Assembly (NCBI GenBank): GCA_029781035.1
Contig: JAKOXK010000012.1
Location: 1 to 51,009, forward strand
Reading direction: 5' to 3'
DNA from: Armatimonadota bacterium
GTDB lineage: Bacteria > Armatimonadota > Fimbriimonadia > Fimbriimonadales > Fimbriimonadaceae
DNA length: 51,009 nucleotides
The notes under the pieces are model-generated. The model was not told the DNA's origin and did not search any database. It worked only from the letters and a program-made list of their open reading frames with translations. A program made the translations under genes and the position numbers. Every line of letters begins with the position of its first letter. Position 1 is the stretch's first letter. This document shows, piece by piece, positions 15,687 through 23,709 of the stretch.

Positions 15687-18117
15687 GCCTCTTCGGTGGA
15701 GTGGCCACGGTACCGTCTGCTTCGGCTTCCTCGTCCGTCACAGTAGTCTTGTTGCGGACTCTGCGAGTCAACGCTGTCAAGCCACCTCCGAGGGTCATGA
15801 TACCAACGCCCAGCCAGACGAACAGGGTCAAAGGCTTATAGAAGAGTTCGGCGACGTAGGCCGGTTGAAGGTAATGGACTTGAATCGTCGCGCCCTTGTT
15901 GGCTGCGTCCATGCTCACCAGGCTGATCGAGTATTTGTCTCCAATCTTGGCGGGCATGTCCTGCATGCCTCCATCGGTGAGTTGGATGCCGGGTTCGAGG
16001 TTCCAAACGCCTTCTGGGGTCTGGATCTTCACGCTCGCGAAGAACTTGGCTCCCGCTTGTCCCAGTTGCCCCTCGGTCCGCATCCCGTTGTACGTCACGA
16101 GCATGCTCTCCTCGTGCAGGATTTTCATGTCGCCCTTCTGCATCGGGGTGGGCCCCGTGGCGTCGAAGGTCATGTTGTGGAGCACGAGGTACATGTCGTA
16201 CAGGCCCGATCCGTGGATTCCCGGCCAGATCATCGGCAATGGGTTGCCGTCCTGGTCCATCCCGTTGAAGTACAGGCCAGGATCCATCTTGTAGGAGTTG
16301 TTCGGGGCAGGGATCTGCAATCCCAGTAGCTTGAGCGGATGGCTCGGCCCCTTGACCGCAACCTGGATATGGTTGTTGGGATCAACGAAGTTCGACGTCG
16401 CGCCCAGCACGGTGAACTCGTATCCGAGGGCTTTGGTCGGTCTGCCCGGCGGGATCACAAACGCTTCCTGCTTCTGCTCCATGCCGCGGCTGAAGATCAG
16501 ACCGAACAGGGCGACAGTCACACCTAGGTGAGCCAGCGAGCCACCGATCGTCGACTTTTCTCTGCGGACGCCTTCGTAGAGGCGCCAAAGCGCGGCGATG
16601 ATCCCGAAGTAGCAGAAGAACGACAGAACCATCATCCACGTCGTTTTGTCTACGTCGAGGAAGAGGAAGAGTTTGGCCTTGGCGTTGGGATCCGCAGGGA
16701 TGCCCATGTAGTCGGACTTGAGCCACAACAGGGTGCAACCAACGAGACCGACTGAAAGCGCGAACACGTTGAGGAACCGCGTGGTCAGCTCACGAAAACC
16801 CAACCCACGCCACGTGATGAATGGCGACACCGCCATGACGACCACGAGGGGCAGGAAGAAGAAACTCAGGACCGTGTTGTAGAGGGGCTCTTCAACGACC
16901 TTGGGCTTCTGTCCCATGAGGGCCTGGATGAACGGGACGCTCATGCCGATGGCCGTGACGACACCGAACCCGACGAGCAGCCAGACGCCGATCGCGAGCA
17001 TGGACTCGCGGTTGATCGGCAAGACCTTCATCGGCCTGGATCCCGACTCGGCCCCACGCATTTGGAACAGCCTCGTGAACCAGAGCGCACCGAACGACAC
17101 GATCCCGGTCACGATGACGCCCACCAGGATCCAAAGGGCCGAGTGGTTCATTTCTGCGAAGCTGTGGACGCTGGCGTCGCCCAGGAAGCCAGACCGCGTC
17201 AGGAAGGTGCCGTAGCAGAAAAGCAAGAAAGGCAGCCCCGCCAACATGACGTTGGTGAACATCCATTTCTTGCGCGAGACCTGCGTGAAGATGCCGTGTG
17301 TGAACGCCGCGACCGCGACCCAAGGGACGAAACTGGTGTTCTCGACCGGGTCCCACATCCAGAAGCCGCCCCATCCGAGCGTTTCATAGGCCCAGAAACC
17401 ACCCATGGCCAGTCCGAGTCCAAGGAGCGTCAAGGAGACCAAGGCCCACGGCCGAACCGCCGTGATCCAGGAAGTCAAGTCCTTCTGGATCAGGGCGGCG
17501 ATGGCCCAGGCGAAGAGGACGGTGAGTGAACCGAACCCGCTGAAGATCGTGGGTGGGTGAATGACGACCCAATAGTTCAGCAGGCTGGGGCTCAAGCCAG
17601 CGCCCGTCTGGGGCACCATCGCTACCCCGTCAATCAAGGGCCGCATGGCGAACGGCGATTCGTAAGCCAGGATTCCTGCGACACTGGCGAGGAACGCTGC
17701 ATAGCTGATCGTGAACCAACGCCGGTAGACGCCTGTGGCTCGGGCTGAAATCAGGCCGAACAGGGCCGAGGCCGTGCCCCACAGCAGGATCGAGCCTTCC
17801 TGGCCGGACCAAGCACCCGCGATCTTGTACTTCAGAGCCGTGTCCTTCGACCCGTGGCTGAAGACGTACTTGTACTCGAACTGGTCGTTGACAAAGAGCG
17901 CAATGACCGACACGAAAGCGCCGAAGAAGAAGACACAACCGGCGCTGAACGACAGCCGGGCCCACTTTTCCCACGCGGGCTTTTGGGGCACCCTCAGGTA
18001 GAGGAGGGCCGAGAGGACTTGTAAGACGAGGGCGATCAGCACACAGGCTGCGCCAAACTTGCCGACGAATAGGAAGATTGGCTGTGCGGGCACAGCACCA
18101 AGAATGTCGGACTGCAC
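15658..18117 (-). CDS. ccmF: Cytochrome c-type biogenesis protein CcmF (heme lyase)
   Basis: 819 residues, long but normal for CcmF with its periplasmic C-terminal domain. Multi-pass membrane protein that ligates heme b to apocytochrome c. The tryptophan-rich heme motif WGGFWMWDPVENTSFVPW is at 249-266; EGSILLWGTASALFGL near 107-122 and YWVVIHPPTIFSGFG near 182-196 supply the helices with heme-ligand His residues. About 15 hydrophobic helices are visible; residues about 600-770 form a soluble beta-rich domain before the last helix (LTLFVWLGVGIMTLGGGL). GTG 18117 opens 3 bp after the ccmE stop. The C-terminus overlaps panD. ccmA, B, C, G and H are not in the window. Confidence 0.95.
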   Translation of the reverse strand: MQSDILGAVPAQPIFLFVGKFGAACVLIALVLQVLSALLYLRVPQKPAWEKWARLSFSAGCVFFFGAFVSVIALFVNDQFEYKYVFSHGSKDTALKYKIAGAWSGQEGSILLWGTASALFGLISARATGVYRRWFTISYAAFLASVAGILAYESPFAMRPLIDGVAMVPQTGAGLSPSLLNYWVVIHPPTIFSGFGSLTVLFAWAIAALIQKDLTSWITAVRPWALVSLTLLGLGLAMGGFWAYETLGWGGFWMWDPVENTSFVPWVAVAAFTHGIFTQVSRKKWMFTNVMLAGLPFLLFCYGTFLTRSGFLGDASVHSFAEMNHSALWILVGVIVTGIVSFGALWFTRLFQMRGAESGSRPMKVLPINRESMLAIGVWLLVGFGVVTAIGMSVPFIQALMGQKPKVVEEPLYNTVLSFFFLPLVVVMAVSPFITWRGLGFRELTTRFLNVFALSVGLVGCTLLWLKSDYMGIPADPNAKAKLFLFLDVDKTTWMMVLSFFCYFGIIAALWRLYEGVRREKSTIGGSLAHLGVTVALFGLIFSRGMEQKQEAFVIPPGRPTKALGYEFTVLGATSNFVDPNNHIQVAVKGPSHPLKLLGLQIPAPNNSYKMDPGLYFNGMDQDGNPLPMIWPGIHGSGLYDMYLVLHNMTFDATGPTPMQKGDMKILHEESMLVTYNGMRTEGQLGQAGAKFFASVKIQTPEGVWNLEPGIQLTDGGMQDMPAKIGDKYSISLVSMDAANKGATIQVHYLQPAYVAELFYKPLTLFVWLGVGIMTLGGGLTALTRRVRNKTTVTDEEAEADGTVATPPKRHAPEPLAQS

Positions 18118-18120
18118 GGT

Positions 18121-18489
18121 CTATTTCTCGCTTTCGTACTTGGACGGGCACTTGAGGAGGAGTTTGTTGGACATGAACGTACCGTCTTTCATGCCGCCGA
18201 TGGCCACGAGCTTGGTGGCGCTGCCCAGGTTCGTAAGGGGCGGGCCCGTGTACAGGACTTTGCACACTTGGCCACTCTGATCCTTCAAGTCGAATTTGAC
18301 GGTGCCAGCGTTCAAGTCCGTCAGGAGCGTCCCCGGGACAATGTCACCTGCCAGATGCTGGTTGTCCCCAGTTCTAGCTTGTGCTTCCTTCACGGTGACG
18401 TAAGGGCTGGCGTTCGTCATGAACGCGAACACAACGGCGGACAGACCGACCGCTGAGAGGGCGACTGCAAGGATGGCACCGAGTTTCAT
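18121..18489 (-). CDS. ccmE: Heme chaperone CcmE, CXXXY type
   Basis: 122 residues. Membrane-anchored periplasmic OB-fold protein that holds heme covalently and passes it to CcmF. An N-terminal anchor helix (LGAILAVALSAVGLSAVVFAF) is followed by the OB strands: HLAGDIVPGTL, VKFDLKDQSGQVCKVLYTGPPL, and KDGTFMSNKLLLK. The normal heme-binding His in HXXXY is replaced: residues 114-118 read CPSKY, that is CXXXY. This variant is known in archaea and some bacteria such as Desulfovibrio (System I*). It lies 3 bp upstream of ccmF, confirming the identity. TAGAAT lies 24 nt before the ATG. Confidence 0.9.
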   Translation of the reverse strand: MKLGAILAVALSAVGLSAVVFAFMTNASPYVTVKEAQARTGDNQHLAGDIVPGTLLTDLNAGTVKFDLKDQSGQVCKVLYTGPPLTNLGSATKLVAIGGMKDGTFMSNKLLLKCPSKYESEK

Positions 18490-18601
18490 GGTTCTGTACC
18501 CGTGACTCCAAGTATTCTACGCTAAGATGTCCAGCTTCCCAAGGAACCTGGGGCGCTTGACCAACGTTTCTTATGAACCAATGACGAATGTCATCGGGGA
18601 G

Positions 18602-18607
18602 TACAAT
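18602..18607 (+). promoter_or_regulatory. -10-like TACAAT upstream of the secreted orphan
   Basis: TACAAT lies 24 nt before the ATG at 18632, giving a leader of about 17 nt. The same hexamer precedes the tRNA gene and the genes at 29370 and 42084. Confidence 0.4.
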
Positions 18608-18631
18608 CGAGTCTGCACTCCCGGCAGCATC

Positions 18632-19165
18632 ATGATCCGCGTCTTCTTCAGCCTGTGTCTCCTGACCTTCTGCGCCTTAGCCTGGAGCCAACCGGCCACG
18701 TCCGCCCAAAAGGAGGGCGTGAAGGACGACGGTTCCATGGACATCCTGCACTTCGGAACCAAGATCGGCAGTTTCAAGATCATCAACGGGGCCGGGCGCG
18801 TGGAGTTCACCTTCACTGGCACCGTCTTGGTTAGCCGCATGGAAGGGGACCTGTCGATCACGGGCCACATAAAGAAGGAGTACGAAGGGAACGGCAGAGT
18901 CGTCTACACGGGCACGGGCAAGGTCGTGGCTGTTGGCTCCTGGCGCGGGCTCCAATGGTTTGGCCGAGACATGGACGGCTACTGGTACGGCCATGGAGTG
19001 ATCCGACTCCAAGGCGAATACGACCGAAACCAAAACACCGGGGTCTATTGGTACCAGAACGTGGCCGAGAAGGACTCTTGGCCGGGGAGCACGACGATGG
19101 ACGTCCAGCTGCCAGCCGAAAAGCCCGGATACAACCCCAAAGTCAAGATCCGGAAGAAAGGCTGA
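18632..19165 (+). CDS. Orphan secreted protein (177 residues)
   Basis: Start at ATG 18632 because MIRVFFSLCLLTFCALAWSQ is a good signal peptide with likely cleavage after the WSQ/PATSA region; 35 upstream codons in frame are not protein-like. The mature part looks all-beta with regular short strands (GTKIGSFKIINGAGRVEFTF, GTVLVSRMEGDLSITGHI, RVVYTGTGKVVAVGSW) and ends in a basic tail. No family recognised. It is followed 6 bp later by the YprB-like nuclease on the same strand, so they may share a message. Divergent from ccmE. Confidence 0.75.
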   Translation: MIRVFFSLCLLTFCALAWSQPATSAQKEGVKDDGSMDILHFGTKIGSFKIINGAGRVEFTFTGTVLVSRMEGDLSITGHIKKEYEGNGRVVYTGTGKVVAVGSWRGLQWFGRDMDGYWYGHGVIRLQGEYDRNQNTGVYWYQNVAEKDSWPGSTTMDVQLPAEKPGYNPKVKIRKKG

Positions 19166-19171
19166 CACAGC

Positions 19172-19960
19172 TTGCTCAACCGCACTTTCGTCCATGTCCC
19201 CGGTCTCGGCTCCCTCACGGAGCGGTCACTCTGGAAGCAAGGCTGCGTGACCTGGGACCACTATCTCCGTGAACCGGAACTCTATAACGCCGGAGGCGTG
19301 AGCGTAGAAGGGTTGATTAAGGAGCTTCGGGAGTCGAAGGAGGCCCTAGTCGCGAGCCGCCACCAGTACTTCCGTGAACGCTTGGGTTCGAGGGAGTCCT
19401 GGCGAGCTTGGCCCGAGTTCCGCCGATCCTGCGTCTACCTCGACATTGAGACTGACGGCGGTGATGTCGGCGAATCGGTGACGTGTGTCGGGCTCTACGA
19501 TGGAAAAGCTTTTCGGTGCCTGCTGAAGGACGAGGACCTCGCCTTGTTCCCCGACATCATCTCGCACTACAGCATGATCGTTACCTTTTTTGGATCCGGC
19601 TTCGATCTCCCGATGTTGCGGCGAGCCTTCCCAGGCTTTCACTTTGACCAGATCCACGTAGACCTGTGCCCGACCCTCAAACGCCTCGGATACCGTGGAG
19701 GACTCAAGAAGATCGAAAAGCAGCTCGGCATCACCCGAGGCGAGGACACCGAAGGTCTCAATGGGCTCGATGCGATTCGATTGTGGCGTGCCTGGCAACG
19801 GGGCAGCCAGACGGCTCTGGACCAACTGATCGCCTACAACCAAGAGGATGTCGTCAACCTCGAACGGCTCGCCGCCTTGGCTTACGACCGATTGGCAAGG
19901 CAGACGCTATCCGAGGCTGGCGTGGCCCACCTTATGGAAGGCCAAGAGAGCTTCTTCTAG
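19172..19960 (+). CDS. YprB-like ribonuclease H-like exonuclease domain protein
   Basis: 262 residues. DEDD-type 3'-5' exonuclease fold similar to Bacillus YprB. Exo I: CVYLDIETDGG (near 87-97); Exo II: MIVTFFGSGFDLPMLRRAFP (near 134-153), with the acidic residue Asp of 'GFDLPML'; Exo III: LIAYNQEDVVNLERLAALA (near 218-236). The N-terminal 80 residues (FVHVPGLGSLTERSLWKQGC) are typical of the YprB N-terminal segment that recognises 'itHl.GIG...E..LW..Gi..w'. Start is TTG 19172, 6 bp after the previous stop. The last 54 bp overlap the end of the convergent threonine aldolase gene. Confidence 0.85.
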   Translation: MLNRTFVHVPGLGSLTERSLWKQGCVTWDHYLREPELYNAGGVSVEGLIKELRESKEALVASRHQYFRERLGSRESWRAWPEFRRSCVYLDIETDGGDVGESVTCVGLYDGKAFRCLLKDEDLALFPDIISHYSMIVTFFGSGFDLPMLRRAFPGFHFDQIHVDLCPTLKRLGYRGGLKKIEKQLGITRGEDTEGLNGLDAIRLWRAWQRGSQTALDQLIAYNQEDVVNLERLAALAYDRLARQTLSEAGVAHLMEGQESFF

Positions 19961-20932
19961 TTCTAGGTCTCCGATATCCTTGTGGAGCACGGCCCTCACA
20001 CGGTGGGAGCCGGTCGGCACGACCCACACACCCTCCTTCTCGAGGGCATCGACCCAACTTGATGCGGGAGCGACCGTGTCGATCATCAGGATGTTGGTCT
20101 GGGGCGGAACCACAGAAACACCTTTGAGAGCTGACACAGCGGTGGCCAGCTTGTGCGTCCGCAAGTGATCTTCGGCGAGCCGGTCCACCATTCGCGTCAG
20201 GCTGACGATCCCGCAGGCGGCCAGGATCCCGCTCTGCCGGAGTCCACCTCCCAAGCGCTTCCTCCAAAACCGCGCTTCTCTAATGAAGTCTGCCGGGCCG
20301 CAGAGCACGGAACCGACTGGGGAGCACAGTCCCTTGCTGAGACAGAAACTGACCGTATCGACGTGGCGAGTGATCTCGGTGACTCGCACACCCAGTGCTA
20401 CCGCCGCGTTGAAGACCCGGGCACCGTCCAAGTGGATCCTGATTCCGAGACGGTCGGCAGCTTGGCGACACTGTCTGTGGACCTCGACAGGGGTGACCGT
20501 GCCGCCTGCGCGGTTGTGCGTGTTCTCCATGCACAAAAGTGTCGTCCCCGGCGTGTGTTCACTTTTAGATAAGAATCTGGCTTCAATCTTACTGCTATCG
20601 ATCACGCCGTTCGTGGAAGGCACGGTACGGGCTTGGACGCCAGACAGAATCGCGGGTGCGCCGACCTCGTAATACACCATGTGGGCGTCGTCATCAAAGA
20701 GCACGCTGTCGCCCGGGTGGGTGTGGGTGGCCAGCGCCACTTGGTTGCCCATCGTGCCGCTCGGAACGAACAGAGCATCCTCCATGCCCGTGGCCTGAGC
20801 CGCCAGTTCTTCCAGTTGTCTTGTCGTTGGATCGTGGCCTAGGACATCGTCACCGAGGTCGGCCCTCGCCATGGCCGCATACATCTCAGGCGTGGGCTTG
20901 GTGACGGTGTCGGAGCGGAGGTCTACGGCCAT
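19907..20932 (-). CDS. ltaE: Low-specificity L-threonine aldolase
   Basis: 341 residues from ATG 20932, chosen because MAVDLRSDTVTKPTPEM is the family N-terminus. PLP enzyme cleaving threonine to glycine and acetaldehyde. FVPSGTMGNQVAL binds PLP phosphate, IHLDGARVFNAAVALG carries the Asp that contacts the pyridine nitrogen, and FCLSKGLCSPVGSVLCG the Schiff-base Lys. A CATAAT hexamer ends 6 nt before the ATG and no Shine-Dalgarno is visible. The esterase gene upstream ends 53 bp earlier on the same strand. The 3' end overlaps the convergent nuclease gene by 54 bp. Confidence 0.95.
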   Translation of the reverse strand: MAVDLRSDTVTKPTPEMYAAMARADLGDDVLGHDPTTRQLEELAAQATGMEDALFVPSGTMGNQVALATHTHPGDSVLFDDDAHMVYYEVGAPAILSGVQARTVPSTNGVIDSSKIEARFLSKSEHTPGTTLLCMENTHNRAGGTVTPVEVHRQCRQAADRLGIRIHLDGARVFNAAVALGVRVTEITRHVDTVSFCLSKGLCSPVGSVLCGPADFIREARFWRKRLGGGLRQSGILAACGIVSLTRMVDRLAEDHLRTHKLATAVSALKGVSVVPPQTNILMIDTVAPASSWVDALEKEGVWVVPTGSHRVRAVLHKDIGDLELEEALLAFHKVGHASLG

Positions 20933-20938
20933 ACGCGG

Positions 20939-20944
20939 ATTATG
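20939..20944 (-). promoter_or_regulatory. -10-like CATAAT next to ltaE start
   Basis: CATAAT, 6-nt spacer, ATG at 20932. No ribosome-binding site fits in the spacer. Confidence 0.45.
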
Positions 20945-20985
20945 CTCAGACAGGCGATCCAGCACCAGGAAGCGCGCAGTCTCTG

Positions 20986-21750
20986 TCAGCAAACGCTGAC
21001 GAACTCAAGATAGTGCCGCCGGATCTGATCCCAGCCTTCGATGGTGAAGGAGTGCATCTCACCAGGCAGGGGTACGAATGTAGTCAATGCCCCCTTGGCC
21101 TTCAGCGCGTCGGCCAGCTTCTGGCTCTGGAGGAGCGGCACGACATCGTCGTCGGTTCCGTGCATGATCAGGTACCGGCCCTGGGCGTGATCAATATAGG
21201 TGACGGGGCTTGCGCGCCGCCACTCCTCTTCCCTTCCCTCAAACGGCCCGTCCATGAATTGGGTGAGGAACGGCATGGCGATATCGAAGTGGGCTCCTTC
21301 TGGATCGGTCAGATCGCTGATTCCACAGATCGACACGACCGAGTTCGCTCTTTCCGCAAGTGAATCCTTTGAGTCGAACCGCATCGGTGCCAATCCGAGC
21401 ATGAGGGCAAGGTGGCCACCGGCACTGTTGCCCAGGGCTGTGATGCGGTCGCAGTCAATGGCCAGTTCGGATGCGCTCGATCGCGCAAAGCTGAGGAAGG
21501 CTTGGCAGTCAGCGACCGGCTTGGGAAACGGATAAAGCGGCGCTAGGCGGTAGTCGATGCACGCGCAGGCGAACCCCTTTGCCGCCAGCCACACGGCTTC
21601 ATCCCGGTACATGGTCTTGTCCCCGCTGATCCAACCGCCTCCATGCAGAAAGACCATGAAGGGGAACGGCCCATCCCCTTCCGGACGGATGAAGTCGTAA
21701 GCCAGGGAGCCTCCTTCGATCGGATAGCGCTGGTCGCGCAAGACCACCAT
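20986..21750 (-). CDS. Alpha/beta-hydrolase, esterase/lipase (BD-FAE/HSL type)
   Basis: 254 residues from ATG 21750. The open frame runs to 22143 but its first 131 codons are antisense to the oxidoreductase gene. FMVFLHGGGWISGD is the oxyanion HGGG motif; ITALGNSAGGHLALMLG the nucleophile elbow (G-N-S-A-G); MHGTDDDVVPLLQSQ the acid Asp region; PLPGEMHSFTIEG the catalytic His. This is the small carboxylesterase layout seen in acetyl-xylan or feruloyl esterases and hormone-sensitive-lipase relatives. No signal peptide, so probably cytosolic. It shares an 87-bp divergent spacer with the Gfo/Idh/MocA gene. Confidence 0.88.
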   Translation of the reverse strand: MVVLRDQRYPIEGGSLAYDFIRPEGDGPFPFMVFLHGGGWISGDKTMYRDEAVWLAAKGFACACIDYRLAPLYPFPKPVADCQAFLSFARSSASELAIDCDRITALGNSAGGHLALMLGLAPMRFDSKDSLAERANSVVSICGISDLTDPEGAHFDIAMPFLTQFMDGPFEGREEEWRRASPVTYIDHAQGRYLIMHGTDDDVVPLLQSQKLADALKAKGALTTFVPLPGEMHSFTIEGWDQIRRHYLEFVSVC

Positions 21751-21825
21751 CGGCCCGTTGTACCCCTTCGCCGCCAAGGCATTCCGGTGAACGACTGCGC
21801 CCTGAAAACAGCTGATGTCCAGCGG

Positions 21826-21831
21826 TACAAC
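21826..21831 (+). promoter_or_regulatory. -10-like TACAAC next to the oxidoreductase start
   Basis: TACAAC, 6-nt spacer, ATG at 21838; no Shine-Dalgarno. Confidence 0.4.
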
Positions 21832-21837
21832 AAGACC

Positions 21838-22854
21838 ATGGATCAGAAGCGAGTGGTCATCGTCGGTGCGGGCCCGATGGGGAGGGCCTGGGCTGAGAAT
21901 CTCAGGGACTTCCCTTCCACAGAGGTTGTGGGGTGGGCGGACCTTGACCCTAACCGGGCTGAACAGGGCGCCGAGGAACTCGGTCTTGAGGACGTCGCTG
22001 TGGATGGCAGTCACGTTGCCCTTGTCAGTCGGCTCCGCCCGGACTTCGTAGTCGACGTGACCCCTCCCGAGGTCCACCATGAAGTCGTGACTCGTACTCT
22101 TGGCCAAGGTGTGCCGGTGCTCGGTGAAAAGCCGATGGCGCACAGCCTCGAAGCCGCACGGGACATGGTCAAAGCCTCAGAAGACTCGGGGCTGCTCTAC
22201 ATGGTCAGTCAAAGCCGCCGCTACAACAAGGACTTGGTGGCGTTCAAAGATGAAGTCGCCCAGTTAGGCCCGCTCGGGATCCTCAACGCCGACTTCTACT
22301 TGGGGCCGCACTTTGGTGGATTTCGGGACGTAATGCCAAGCCCTCTCGTCCTGGACATGGCCATCCACACCTTTGACGCGGCACGCATGATCATGGGTCT
22401 GGACGCCGAGAGTGTGTTCTGCGATGAGTTCAACCCGAGTTGGAGCTGGTATCAGGGCGACGCTTGTGCGTCTGCCCTCTTCACGATGAAGGGTGGCGCC
22501 CGCTTCAACTATCGAGGCTCCTGGTGCGCCGAGGGCCGCAACACGAGTTGGGAGTCCGAGTGGCGGGCCGTCTGTCCTGGAGGATCGGCGACTTGGAACG
22601 GTGGAGAGGAAACGGTGGTCGAGCGCACTTCGGGTCAGACCGGCTTCATTCGCGAGTGCGAGACACGTATCCGTAGGTTCACCGGAGACTTCCTTTCAGG
22701 GATCAAGGGATCACTTTCGGACTTTCTGTCAGCCCTGGAGTCGGGCAACCAGCCCCAGGGGGAGTGTCACGACAACTTCAAGAGCCTTGCGATGGTCTTT
22801 GCCTCGATGGATTCCAGCCGGACTGGAACCCGGACGCAAGTCCCTTTAATCTAA
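21838..22854 (+). CDS. Gfo/Idh/MocA-family NAD(P)-dependent oxidoreductase
   Basis: 338 residues from ATG 21838 (MDQKRVVIVGAGPMGRAWAE). GAGPMG is the dinucleotide-binding loop, VVDVTPPEVHHEV the second strand region, and VLGEKPMAHSLEAA (about 96-110) the E-K-P motif with the catalytic Lys. The C-terminal domain contains MAIHTFDAARMIMG, in which His is the usual general acid. Members oxidise or reduce sugars, inositols or their derivatives; the substrate is not visible. The start is set by the Rossmann motif; 65 upstream codons are antisense to the esterase. Next gene is 45 bp downstream on the same strand. Confidence 0.92.
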   Translation: MDQKRVVIVGAGPMGRAWAENLRDFPSTEVVGWADLDPNRAEQGAEELGLEDVAVDGSHVALVSRLRPDFVVDVTPPEVHHEVVTRTLGQGVPVLGEKPMAHSLEAARDMVKASEDSGLLYMVSQSRRYNKDLVAFKDEVAQLGPLGILNADFYLGPHFGGFRDVMPSPLVLDMAIHTFDAARMIMGLDAESVFCDEFNPSWSWYQGDACASALFTMKGGARFNYRGSWCAEGRNTSWESEWRAVCPGGSATWNGGEETVVERTSGQTGFIRECETRIRRFTGDFLSGIKGSLSDFLSALESGNQPQGECHDNFKSLAMVFASMDSSRTGTRTQVPLI

Positions 22855-22899
22855 TGGTTTCCTCTGAGAGCAACTGTTTGGGCCGTTATCGCGTTGATA

Positions 22900-23661
22900 A
22901 TGTCTAGAACTGACATGTTCCGAACGTCCAATCCCACGCTTCGAGATAAGGTCTTCCAGAACGTCACCGGCGTTGGCCAGATGACGCTCGGGGGAACCAT
23001 GGCCAAGACGGGGATCCTGTTCCTCTTGCTCCTGGCGACCGCCGCATACGGGTTCACCCACGCCAGCTTGCCTTTGTTGGCGGTCGGTGCTCTTGGTGGT
23101 CTCGGCCTCTGCATCGCCACGTGCATCAAGCCTCAGTGGGCTCCTGTCACGGCACCGCTCTATGCGCTGGCTGAGGGACTTGCGGTCGGCGTCTTCTCGC
23201 TGGTTGCCAACGACGTTGTGGCCCATTCGAACAAGGCACAGCAGTACGGCGGCATCATTCCGATGGCGATCTTCGGCACCCTTGTCGTGTTTTTCGTGAT
23301 GCTGGCCCTCTACGCGACCCGCATCATCAAGGTGACCCAAACGTTCGTCGGGGTGGTGGTTGGAGCCACGCTCGCCATTGCACTGACTTACCTGGCGACC
23401 TTTGTGATCGGGTTCTTCTGGAAGGGGGTGTACGACCTGGGAATGTACGGGAGCGGACCGATGGGGCTGCTTTTCAGCTGCATCGTGATCGTGGTCGCGG
23501 CGCTGAACCTCGCCTTGGACTTCCGCATCATCGAAAACGGTGTCACGGGCCGTGCGCCCAAGTTCATGGAGTGGTACGCAGGATTCGGCTTGATGGTCAC
23601 CCTTGTGTGGCTGTACATCGAAATCTTGCGCCTGCTCATGAAGCTTTCCAGCCGGCGCTAA
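22900..23661 (+). CDS. Bax inhibitor-1/YccA-family membrane protein
   Basis: 253 residues from ATG 22900; a TTG two codons earlier is possible. Seven hydrophobic helices: TGILFLLLLATAAYGF, LPLLAVGALGGLGLCIATCI, PVTAPLYALAEGLAVGVFSL, IIPMAIFGTLVVFFVMLALYA, FVGVVVGATLAIALTYLATF, MGLLFSCIVIVVAALNLALDF and the last YAGFGLMVTLVWLYIEILRLL. The pattern 'aP.yal.eGl..g..s' after helix two and the final 'EWY..fgl..tlvWLYiEilRLl' are typical of the YccA-like bacterial branch. Bacterial relatives conduct Ca2+ in a pH-dependent way (BsYetJ) or interact with FtsH (YccA); the role here is not known. Confidence 0.92.
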   Translation: MSRTDMFRTSNPTLRDKVFQNVTGVGQMTLGGTMAKTGILFLLLLATAAYGFTHASLPLLAVGALGGLGLCIATCIKPQWAPVTAPLYALAEGLAVGVFSLVANDVVAHSNKAQQYGGIIPMAIFGTLVVFFVMLALYATRIIKVTQTFVGVVVGATLAIALTYLATFVIGFFWKGVYDLGMYGSGPMGLLFSCIVIVVAALNLALDFRIIENGVTGRAPKFMEWYAGFGLMVTLVWLYIEILRLLMKLSSRR

Positions 23662-23675
23662 CGGCAGCGACCGAC

Positions 23676-23703
23676 GGTCGGTGTGCCGCAACGGCGCCCG
23701 ACC
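23676..23703. other. Hairpin between convergent genes
   Basis: GGTCGG (23676-23681) pairs with CCGACC (23698-23703), with an inner GCCG-CAA-CGGC hairpin. It lies between the convergent stops at 23661 and 23710. No T-run on either side, so it is at most a weak bidirectional terminator. Confidence 0.35.
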
Positions 23704-23709
23704 ATCGGT

